Positions 1 to 4,863 of a stretch of 5,460 nucleotides of DNA are shown one piece after another (positions within the stretch are counted from its first letter, which is position 1; every line of letters starts with the position of its first letter). Source of the stretch: Devosia sp. (GTDB lineage: Bacteria; Pseudomonadota; Alphaproteobacteria; Rhizobiales; Devosiaceae); contig JANXSI010000542.1 in the NCBI GenBank assembly GCA_025352765.1, positions 1-5,460 on the forward strand. Direction: 5' to 3'. The notes under the pieces were generated by a model. That model saw only the letters and a list, made by a program, of their open reading frames with translations. It did no database searches and was not told the origin of the DNA. Made by a program: the position numbers and the translations under genes.

Positions 1-10
1 CCTGCGCGGG

Positions 11-24
11 GTTTCACGTGAATC
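11..24. other. parS: parS-like ParB-binding site 1
   Basis: The 14-mer GTTTCACGTGAATC is a near-perfect palindrome around CACGTG. It differs from the classical parS core GTTTCACGTGAAAC at one base. Its reverse complement is identical to the sites at 2920-2933 and 5444-5457. ParB binds such sites and, with ParA, segregates the chromosome origin. The site lies a few bases past the mnmE stop codon, so it falls between mnmE and whatever gene follows to the left (mnmG in the usual alphaproteobacterial order, outside this window). The palindrome and the sharing of the 14-mer are seen directly; ParB binding is inferred from the known consensus. Confidence 0.8.
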
Positions 25-28
25 AGCG

Positions 29-1327
29 CTACTTGCCGATACAGAACGCCGCAAACAGTCGATCGAGCACATGCTCGGTGTCGATTCGACCGAGCAGGCG
101 CTCAAGCGCGAGGCTGGCCTGGCGCAGATGCTCGGCGGCGAATTCGTCGGTGGCACCGTCGCTGATGAAGCGATCAAGCGCGGCCTGCGCCGCACGCAGC
201 GCCAAAAGGTCACGCTCGCGGCTGACCAGCGCCGGAGCGCCGGCGCCCGCGGCGTCTTCAGCAAACCGTCCGAGCGCTGCGAGCAGCTCGGACAAACCCG
301 ATCCCGCCGTCGCCGACAGGGCATATTCGGCCGGAATCGGGGCGAGATCAGATTTGGTCCCCACCGTCCACAAGGGCTGGGTCTGTGGCGGCTCGAGTGG
401 CGCGACGTCCGGGGCGATGAGCCAAAGCACGAGATCCGCGCGCGCAATCTCCGCCTCGGCGCGCCGTACGCCCTCCGCCTCGGCGCGGCTCTCGGTTTCC
501 CGCAAGCCGGCCATGTCGACGAGAAACACCAGCCGGCCACCGAGATCGAGGGCGACTTCGCGCACGTCACGCGTCGTCCCCGGCTCGTCGCTGACGATGG
601 CGAGATCGGACTTTGCCAAAGCATTGAGGAGGCTCGATTTCCCCGCGTTCGGCGGACCGGCGAGGGCGACGCGCAATCCCTCGCGCACGATCCGGCCGCG
701 GCCGACACTTTCGATGGCGGCAGCGAGTTCGACCGACAACTGCTCGATCGACGCCACGACCGAAGCCGGCAGCTCACCCGAAACATCGCCTTCGTCGGAG
801 AAATCGAGGCGCGCCTCGATCTCGGCGCGGGCGTCGAGCAGGGTCTCCCGCCACCCCGCGATCTGCGACGACAAGCCGCCGGCCAGACGGACGACGGCCT
901 GCTGCCGCTGCGTCTCGGTTTCGGCCTCGATGAGATCGCCGAGACCTTCGACTTCGGTGAGATCGAGCTTGCCGTTGAGGAAGGCGCGGCGGGTGAATTC
1001 TCCCGCCTCGGCGAGACGGAGGCCGGGCATCGCGGCGATCGCGCGCAGCAAGCTGCGCACCACGGCGGGCGATCCGTGCATCTGGAGTTCGGCGGTGTCC
1101 TCGCCGGTGAAAGAGTGGGGCGCCGGCATCCAGGCAATGAGACCGGTGTCGATGATGTCGGTGCCCAGACGCAACGACCTGAGGGTCAGAAGTCGCGGAA
1201 CCGGGAGATCACCAGACAGGGATTCCAGAACAGGTTTCGTCTGCGGACCCGACAGCCGGATGATGGCGACGCCCGAGGGCAAGGCTCCTGACGAGAGCGC
1301 GACGATAGTGTCGGTGTCGGGGGGCAA
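29..1327 (-). CDS. mnmE: tRNA uridine-5-carboxymethylaminomethyl(34) synthesis GTPase MnmE (TrmE)
   Basis: MnmE, with MnmG (GidA), installs the (carboxymethyl)aminomethyl group at C5 of wobble U34 in certain tRNAs; it is cytoplasmic and GTP-, K+- and folate-dependent. From the chosen start the protein is 432 aa, normal for alphaproteobacteria. An N-terminal folate-binding domain covers about residues 1-115 and includes GEFTRRAFLNGKLDLTEVEG at 109-128. A helical domain is interrupted by a G domain with G1 GPPNAGKS (224-231), G2 TTRD (251-254), G3 DMAG (271-274), G4 TKSD (324-327) and G5 SAT (338-340). The C-terminal CIGK (429-432) carries the family's catalytic Cys. G4 has Thr where NKxD is canonical, a mild variant. 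I chose the TTG at 1325-1327 because it opens the usual N-terminus (PPDTDTIVALSSG) and has the Shine-Dalgarno-like GAAGGT six bases upstream. An in-frame ATG at 1384 would translate an intergenic repeat. The gene lies downstream of rho on the same strand, across a 181-bp gap. Confidence 0.97.
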   Translation of the reverse strand: MPPDTDTIVALSSGALPSGVAIIRLSGPQTKPVLESLSGDLPVPRLLTLRSLRLGTDIIDTGLIAWMPAPHSFTGEDTAELQMHGSPAVVRSLLRAIAAMPGLRLAEAGEFTRRAFLNGKLDLTEVEGLGDLIEAETETQRQQAVVRLAGGLSSQIAGWRETLLDARAEIEARLDFSDEGDVSGELPASVVASIEQLSVELAAAIESVGRGRIVREGLRVALAGPPNAGKSSLLNALAKSDLAIVSDEPGTTRDVREVALDLGGRLVFLVDMAGLRETESRAEAEGVRRAEAEIARADLVLWLIAPDVAPLEPPQTQPLWTVGTKSDLAPIPAEYALSATAGSGLSELLAALGRFAEDAAGAGAPALVSRERDLLALRAAQAALDRFISDGATDEFAAEHLRQASLALERLLGRIDTEHVLDRLFAAFCIGK

Positions 1328-1333
1328 TTGCTG

Positions 1334-1339
1334 ACCTTC
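1334..1339 (-). promoter_or_regulatory. Ribosome binding site deciding the mnmE TTG start
   Basis: Read on the minus strand, GAAGGT ends six bases before the TTG at 1325-1327. It supports that TTG over the in-frame ATG at 1384, whose extra 19 codons come from the repeat element at 1353-1396. Confidence 0.6.
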
Positions 1340-1352
1340 GGCTGGGAGCCAC

Positions 1353-1466
1353 CCCTCATCCGGCCTTCGGGCACCTTCTCCCACAAAGGGAGAAGGCGAA
1401 CGAGCCGCGAGATTGGTGGGGTGGCCTTCTCCCTTAATGGGAGAAGGTGGCGAAGCCGGATGAGGG
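1353..1466. repeat. Pair of inverted, hairpin-forming intergenic repeat units (Rhizobiales-type)
   Basis: Two copies of one unit face each other: 1353-1396 (44 bp) and 1425-1466 (42 bp, reverse complement). Each has an outer arm CCCTCATCCGG (1353-1363; complement at 1456-1466) and an inner perfect 9-bp hairpin CCTTCTCCC / GGGAGAAGG. The inner stems are 1374-1382 with 1388-1396 (loop ACAAA) and 1425-1433 with 1439-1447 (loop TTAAT). The whole block can fold as one long cruciform or as two separate hairpins. Sequences of this form are, as I recall, dispersed between genes in many Rhizobiales genomes. It sits between the rho stop and the mnmE start and could end or stabilise rho mRNA; there is no T-tract typical of an intrinsic terminator. 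A 5-bp GCCGC/GCGGC stem lies next to it at 1471-1484. Confidence 0.85.
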
Positions 1467-1508
1467 TGGGGCCGCCCGCGCGGCGTTCCATCTCCACCCT
1501 AAGTGCCT

Positions 1509-2774
1509 CTACGTATTCATCGAATCGAAGAAATCGGAGTTGGTCTTGGTCTGACGGATCTTGTCCATCAGGAACTCCATCGCATCGACCGTGCCCATCG
1601 GATTGAGGATGCGGCGGAGGACGTACATCTTGCGGAGGATGTCCGGTTCGACCAGCAACTCTTCCTTGCGCGTGCCGGACTTGGTGACGTCCATCGCCGG
1701 GAAGATGCGCTTGTCCGAAACCTTGCGATCGAGGACGATTTCGGAGTTACCCGTGCCCTTGAACTCTTCGAAGATAACTTCGTCCATGCGCGAGCCGGTA
1801 TCGATCAACGCCGTCGAAATGATGGTCAGCGAGCCGCCATCTTCGATGTTGCGCGCCGCGCCGAAGAAGCGCTTCGGGCGCTGCAGGGCGTTGGCATCGA
1901 CACCGCCGGTCAGCACCTTGCCCGATGACGGGACGACAGTGTTGTAGGCGCGGCCGAGGCGCGTGATCGAATCGAGCAGGATCACCACGTCGCGCTTATG
2001 TTCGACGAGGCGCTTGGCCTTTTCGATCACCATCTCGGCGACCTGGACGTGACGCGAGGCGGGCTCGTCGAAGGTCGAGGAAATGACCTCGCCCTTCACC
2101 GAGCGCTGCATGTCGGTGACTTCCTCGGGGCGCTCGTCGATGAGCAGCACGATCAGGTAGCACTCGGGGTGGTTGGTAGCGATCGACTGCGCGATGTTCT
2201 GGAGCAGTACGGTCTTGCCGGTGCGCGGCGGGGCAACGATCAGCGCGCGCTGGCCTTTGCCGATCGGCGCCACGAGGTCCATGATCCGGGCGCTTTTGTC
2301 CTTGTTGGTCGGATCGGGCAGCTCGAGCCGTAGGCGCTCGTCGGGATAGAGCGGAGTGAGGTTGTCGAAGTTGACCTTGTGGCGGATCTTTTCGGGATCC
2401 TCGAAATTGATCGTCGCGACCTTGAGCAGCGCGAAATAGCGCTCGCCGTCCTTGGGAGAGCGAATCTCGCCCTCGACCGTATCGCCGGTGCGCAGCGAGA
2501 ACCGGCGGATCTGGCTCGGCGACACATAGATGTCGTCCGGACCCGGCAGATAGTTGGCGTCCGGGGAACGCAGGAAGCCGAAGCCATCGGGCAGGACTTC
2601 GACCACGCCTTCGCCGGTGATCTCGACCTCGCGCGCCGCCAGCTCCTTGAGGATGGCGAACATCAGCTCCTGCTTGCGCATCGTCGAGGCGTTCTCGACC
2701 TCGTACTGCTCGGCGAAAGTGAGCAGGTCAGCGGGAGATTTGGCCTTGAGCTCGCTGAGCTTCAGATTTTCCAT
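1509..2774 (-). CDS. rho: Transcription termination factor Rho
   Basis: Rho is a hexameric RNA-dependent ATPase/helicase that binds C-rich nascent RNA and releases RNA polymerase. The protein is 421 aa, the usual length, close to the 419 aa of E. coli Rho. An N-terminal helical Rho_N domain (about 5-48) is followed by the cold-shock-like primary RNA-binding domain (about 52-125) with DGFGFLRS (63-70) and YLPGPDDIYVS (75-85). The RecA-like motor has Walker A APPRTGKT (181-188), the DERPEEV glutamate segment (213-219), Walker B DVVILLDS (262-269), Q-loop GKVLTGGVDANAL (285-297), an R-loop around TALIDTGSRMDEV (321-333), and GTRKEELL (367-374) with the probable arginine finger R369. No acidic or Asn/Ser-rich insertion is present. 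The ATG at 2772-2774 gives the standard N-terminus; AAGG lies 11 bases upstream, a rather long spacing. The gene follows hemE-hemJ on the same strand after a 188-bp gap with its own candidate promoter. Confidence 0.98.
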   Translation of the reverse strand: MENLKLSELKAKSPADLLTFAEQYEVENASTMRKQELMFAILKELAAREVEITGEGVVEVLPDGFGFLRSPDANYLPGPDDIYVSPSQIRRFSLRTGDTVEGEIRSPKDGERYFALLKVATINFEDPEKIRHKVNFDNLTPLYPDERLRLELPDPTNKDKSARIMDLVAPIGKGQRALIVAPPRTGKTVLLQNIAQSIATNHPECYLIVLLIDERPEEVTDMQRSVKGEVISSTFDEPASRHVQVAEMVIEKAKRLVEHKRDVVILLDSITRLGRAYNTVVPSSGKVLTGGVDANALQRPKRFFGAARNIEDGGSLTIISTALIDTGSRMDEVIFEEFKGTGNSEIVLDRKVSDKRIFPAMDVTKSGTRKEELLVEPDILRKMYVLRRILNPMGTVDAMEFLMDKIRQTKTNSDFFDSMNT

Positions 2775-2868
2775 GCGGCGGACGACCTTGGGAAGTTTTG
2801 GAGAATTTCGGAGGGGGGTGCACCGCGTGAGCGCCGGGCGGCGTCCGCATTTGGTGGTGCGATACCCT

Positions 2869-2897
2869 CAGATAGCCTGAAGCCGCGTTACGTTCAA
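2869..2897 (-). promoter_or_regulatory. Candidate rho promoter
   Basis: On the minus strand TTGAACG (2891-2897) is followed after 14 bases by GCTATCTG (2869-2876). This resembles the Caulobacter housekeeping consensus TTGACGS-N10-14-GCTANAWC with a few mismatches. It would place the transcript start near 2860 and leave a leader of roughly 85-90 nt before the rho ATG. E. coli rho is autoregulated by termination in its leader, so a leader here would fit; no attenuator could be identified by eye. A parS-like site lies about 22 bp upstream of the -35 element. Confidence 0.35.
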
Positions 2898-2919
2898 GTG
2901 CGGTGCAACCGGGCCGGAC

Positions 2920-2933
2920 GATTCACGTGAAAC
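2920..2933. other. parS: parS-like ParB-binding site 2
   Basis: GATTCACGTGAAAC matches the parS core GTTTCACGTGAAAC at 13 of 14 positions and is identical to the other two copies in the window. It lies in the 188-bp gap between the hemJ stop and the rho start, upstream of the candidate rho promoter. ParB binding is inferred from the consensus. Confidence 0.82.
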
Positions 2934-2962
2934 AGCCCGCGCCCCGGTGCGAATTGCGACAC

Positions 2963-3409
2963 TCAGAACGGCTTCACGATGACCATGATGACGATGATGA
3001 TCACGAGAACGAACGGCGCCTCATTGATCAGCCGGAAGAAACCCTGCGGCCGCTGATTGTTGTCGGCGGCGAAGTTGCGCACCTGGCGGCCGTAGAATCC
3101 GTGAATGCCCGTCAGGGCCAGAACCGATACCGCCTTGACCCAGGGCCAACCCGACGACCAATCGACGATGCCGGGGGTCGAGACCATGGCGAGGCCGAAG
3201 ATCCAGGTGGCGACCATCGCCGGGGTGATGATGCCCCGGTAGAGCCGGCGTTCCATGATCTTGAACGTCTCGGACTGGATCGAACCCTTCTCCGCCGAGG
3301 CGTGATAGACGAAGAGCCGCGGCAGATACATCATGCCGGCGATCCAGGCGATCACCGAAATCACGTGCAGCGCCTTAACCCAGGTCACCGCGAACAACGT
3401 CCAATCCAT
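2963..3409 (-). CDS. hemJ: Protoporphyrinogen IX oxidase HemJ (UPF0093 family membrane protein)
   Basis: HemJ oxidises protoporphyrinogen IX to protoporphyrin IX, the penultimate step of haem synthesis, in bacteria lacking HemG or HemY. The protein is 148 aa and looks like a typical small integral membrane protein. Hydrophobic segments lie at about 8-29, 57-78, 86-104 and 130-147. Family hallmarks are the KALHVISVIAWIAGMMYLPRL stretch near residues 12-31 with H15, then H36, MERRLYR (52-58), and RLINEAP (126-132) before the last segment. The conserved histidines are thought to bind haem. The ATG at 3407-3409 overlaps the hemE stop as TGATG and has AAGGA eight bases upstream, so translation is probably coupled to hemE. 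Pairing with hemE puts two steps of the same pathway in one operon. The stop codon lies 30 bases from parS site 2. Confidence 0.95.
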   Translation of the reverse strand: MDWTLFAVTWVKALHVISVIAWIAGMMYLPRLFVYHASAEKGSIQSETFKIMERRLYRGIITPAMVATWIFGLAMVSTPGIVDWSSGWPWVKAVSVLALTGIHGFYGRQVRNFAADNNQRPQGFFRLINEAPFVLVIIIVIMVIVKPF

Positions 3410-4443
3410 CAGTTCCGTCCTTTGACGCGGGCGACCAGCTGGTCGACATGAGCGATCGGGGTTTCGGGCAGGATGCCGTGTCCGAGATTGAAGATATGCG
3501 GCCGATTCGCGAACCCCTCAAGGATCTCGTCGATCCGCCGCTCCATCTGCGCTCCGCCGGCGAGCAACCGGATCGGATCGAGATTGCCCTGGACCGGCAA
3601 GCCTTGGGGCAGCAGCTTGCCGGCGAAACCAACCGGCATGGCGTAGTCGAGACCCAGCGCATCGACCCCGGTGGCTGCCACGTACTCGCCGATCATGCCG
3701 GCGGCGCCGCGCGGAAAGCCGATGATGCGGGCTCCTGGAACCTCAGCCCGAACGCCGGCAACGATCCGCCGGTTGGGCTCGATCACCTGGGCGCGGAACG
3801 ACACTTCGTCGAGATTCAGCGCCCAGGATTCGAACAGCTGCACCACATCGGCGCCGGCCCGAAGCTGCGCCACGAGATAGGCGATCGACGCCTCAACCAG
3901 GATATCGATCAGGTGCTTGAACGCGTCTGGCTGGGTGAGGGCGAAGATCCGGGCCGCGGCCTGATCGGTCGATCCCTGTCCGGCGATCATGTAGGTGGCG
4001 ATGGTCCAGGGGGAACCGCAAAAGCCGATCAGGGTCTTTTCAGGTGCCAGCGCCGATTTGACCCGCTGCAGGGTTTCGAGCACCGGCATCAGATGCGGAA
4101 TCAGGTTATCCGGCCTTAACTTCCCCAGCCCTTCCGGGCTGATCGGTTCGAGCCGTGGCCCTTCCCCGACCTCGAAGCGGACCGTCTGGCCGAGGGCGTC
4201 TGGAATGACGAGGATGTCCGAGAACAGGATCGCCGCATCGAGATCGAACCGCCGCAGCGGCTGCAGCGTCACTTCCGCAGCCAGTTCCGGGTTGTAGCAG
4301 AGTTCAAGGAACGATCCGGCTCTGGCCCGCACCTCGCGGTATTCGGGCAGATAGCGGCCGGCCTGGCGCATGATCCAGAGCGGCGGTGTTGCCTGCCGCA
4401 GACCGGCAACCGTTTCGAGAAGCGGTTTGTGCACCGGGCTCAC
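3409..4443 (-). CDS. hemE: Uroporphyrinogen decarboxylase HemE
   Basis: HemE decarboxylates the four acetate side chains of uroporphyrinogen III to give coproporphyrinogen III; it is cytoplasmic and needs no cofactor. The protein is 344 aa, the usual length, and looks intact. Visible signatures: PPLWIMRQAGRYLPEYR (20-36), with the substrate-binding arginines R26 and R30; ILFSDILVIPDALG (72-85), with the catalytic Asp D76; GFCGSPWTIATYM (140-152), with the conserved Tyr Y151; QGNLDP (285-290); and FNLGHGI (318-324), with the conserved His H322. The best start is GTG at 4441-4443. It has no clear Shine-Dalgarno sequence, and a second GTG three codons in (4432-4434) is an alternative. The gene is the first on the left of the presumed origin, is transcribed away from it, and overlaps hemJ by one base. 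In Caulobacter the hemE promoter lies within oriC. Confidence 0.98.
   Translation of the reverse strand: MSPVHKPLLETVAGLRQATPPLWIMRQAGRYLPEYREVRARAGSFLELCYNPELAAEVTLQPLRRFDLDAAILFSDILVIPDALGQTVRFEVGEGPRLEPISPEGLGKLRPDNLIPHLMPVLETLQRVKSALAPEKTLIGFCGSPWTIATYMIAGQGSTDQAAARIFALTQPDAFKHLIDILVEASIAYLVAQLRAGADVVQLFESWALNLDEVSFRAQVIEPNRRIVAGVRAEVPGARIIGFPRGAAGMIGEYVAATGVDALGLDYAMPVGFAGKLLPQGLPVQGNLDPIRLLAGGAQMERRIDEILEGFANRPHIFNLGHGILPETPIAHVDQLVARVKGRN
3418..3422 (-). promoter_or_regulatory. Ribosome binding site of hemJ inside hemE
   Basis: AAGGA on the minus strand lies within the last codons of hemE, eight bases before the hemJ ATG. It fixes that start and suggests coupled translation through the TGATG stop/start overlap at 3407-3411. 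Confidence 0.7.
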
Positions 4444-4518
4444 AGTCGGGAACCAAAGAAAGAGTCTGGATTCTTTATCATCAGTATCATGGGGGTGTTT
4501 TGCAGGAATTCATGAGCG

Positions 4519-4543
4519 GGGCATAGCGGCATCCGCTTTGCCC
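4519..4543. repeat. Strong imperfect hairpin within the putative origin
   Basis: GGGCATAGCGG (4519-4529) pairs with CCGCTTTGCCC (4533-4543) across a 3-base CAT loop, with one T/T mismatch in 11 pairs. No T-tract follows on either strand, so it is not a standard intrinsic terminator. It could be a structural part of the origin or, on the minus strand, a structure in a hemE leader. Confidence 0.6.
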
Positions 4544-4581
4544 GGGGGCGCGAAGAGTCGCATCCGTAGCCTGGGGACATC

Positions 4582-4598
4582 TTCAGAGGTATTCTGAA
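4582..4598. repeat. Perfect 6-bp inverted repeat, operator-like
   Basis: TTCAGA (4582-4587) and TCTGAA (4593-4598) are separated by GGTAT. The size and spacing fit a dimeric regulator site, but I do not recognise a specific regulator. It lies between the hairpin and the first CtrA box. Confidence 0.35.
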
Positions 4599-4621
4599 CA
4601 ACACACCCGGAGTCGCCTGCG

Positions 4622-4637
4622 TTAACGGATCTTTAAC
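4622..4637. promoter_or_regulatory. CtrA-type binding box 1 (perfect)
   Basis: TTAA (4622-4625), seven bases, then TTAAC (4633-4637) matches the CtrA consensus TTAA-N7-TTAAC exactly. A G at 4621 also makes the reverse-orientation consensus GTTAA-N7-TTAA exact, so the site is symmetric. In Caulobacter, CtrA bound at such boxes represses initiation at oriC. Position in the hemE-maf gap supports the same role; binding is inferred. Confidence 0.68.
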
Positions 4638-4671
4638 CATTTTGGCAGCGGCGCTGGCGGACGGGAAAGCG

Positions 4672-4680
4672 TGTGGACAA
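4672..4680 (-). promoter_or_regulatory. DnaA box (8 of 9 match)
   Basis: The minus strand reads TTGTCCACA, one mismatch from the DnaA consensus TTATCCACA. It lies between the two CtrA-type boxes. Confidence 0.6.
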
Positions 4681-4701
4681 CCGCACGGCTCTGGAATCAT
4701 G

Positions 4702-4710
4702 TTATCCCCG
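4702..4710 (+). promoter_or_regulatory. Weak DnaA box
   Basis: TTATCCCCG matches TTATCCACA at 7 of 9 positions. It is ten bases upstream of the second CtrA-type box and 22 bases past the 4672-4680 box, so the strong and weak boxes form a small cluster. Confidence 0.45.
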
Positions 4711-4719
4711 ACTCCCCGG

Positions 4720-4735
4720 TTAACCTTTCATTCAC
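4720..4735. promoter_or_regulatory. CtrA-type binding box 2 (one mismatch)
   Basis: TTAA (4720-4723), seven bases, then TTCAC (4731-4735) differs from TTAA-N7-TTAAC at a single position. It lies 98 bp from box 1 in the same orientation and flanks the DnaA-like boxes on the other side. Confidence 0.55.
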
Positions 4736-4845
4736 CATGCGCGGAATGGACTGTGTACGCCCCGGACGGTCAGTGGGGGAAACCCTGCGGAGCGGCCAGA
4801 TGGGGCGATCGGACATCGAACCCGGCCGCGGCCCAGTGGGGACTC

Positions 4846-4854
4846 TGTGAACAA
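4846..4854 (-). promoter_or_regulatory. Weak DnaA-like box next to the maf start
   Basis: The minus strand reads TTGTTCACA, 7 of 9 to TTATCCACA. It ends ten bases before the maf ATG and could link DnaA binding to maf expression or mark the right edge of the origin. One such match alone would be weak evidence. Confidence 0.3.
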
Positions 4855-4863
4855 CTTCTGCCG

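Larger units (their letters stand above)
4444..4863. other. oriC: Putative chromosomal replication origin (oriC) between hemE and maf
   Basis: This 420-bp stretch has no convincing gene and separates divergent genes. In Caulobacter and several other Alphaproteobacteria oriC lies beside hemE. Seen here: a perfect CtrA-type box (4622-4637), a near-perfect one (4720-4735), DnaA-like boxes at 4672-4680 and 4702-4710 with weaker ones at 4475-4483 and 4846-4854, and seven GANTC sites (starting at 4462, 4469, 4555, 4610, 4694, 4710 and 4841), about five times the number expected from composition. Nearest hemE, 4444-4503 is about 57% AT against roughly 36% for the window and could be the unwinding element. 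An 11-bp stem lies at 4519-4543. Three parS-like sites lie within 5 kb. Origin function is inferred. The only alternative I see is a long divergent promoter region under CtrA control. Confidence 0.72.

Noticed and set aside
18..1334. Long plus-strand reading frames opposite mnmE (also 71-1291)
   Set aside because: Low-complexity Arg/Ser/Ala-rich translations typical of the antisense of a GC-rich gene; no family motifs, and mnmE occupies the whole stretch.
1353..1466. Repeat pair as an intrinsic terminator or CRISPR fragment
   Set aside because: No T-tract follows the stems, and there are only two inverted copies with no regular spacer, so neither label is supported.
1186..1606. Short reading frames on both strands across the rho-mnmE gap
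   Set aside because: They translate the repeat pair and the ends of mnmE or rho in wrong frames; no ribosome binding site or family resemblance.
3362..3367. A further CACGTG inside hemJ as a fourth parS
   Set aside because: The flanks do not continue the palindrome, so it lacks the half-site bases present in the three good copies.
4440..4700. Minus-strand reading frame of 86 codons in the hemE-maf gap
   Set aside because: Pro/Cys/Met-rich translation with no recognisable similarity; it overlaps the hemE start and covers the CtrA, DnaA and hairpin elements.
4737..4850. Plus-strand small ORF of 37 codons just before maf
   Set aside because: ATG lacks a ribosome binding site and the peptide has no recognisable feature; a leader peptide cannot be excluded but is not supported.
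4642..4863. N-terminal extension of the maf product
   Set aside because: These 74 codons lie in the presumed origin, and Maf proteins begin at the ILASKS-type motif right after the ATG at 4864.
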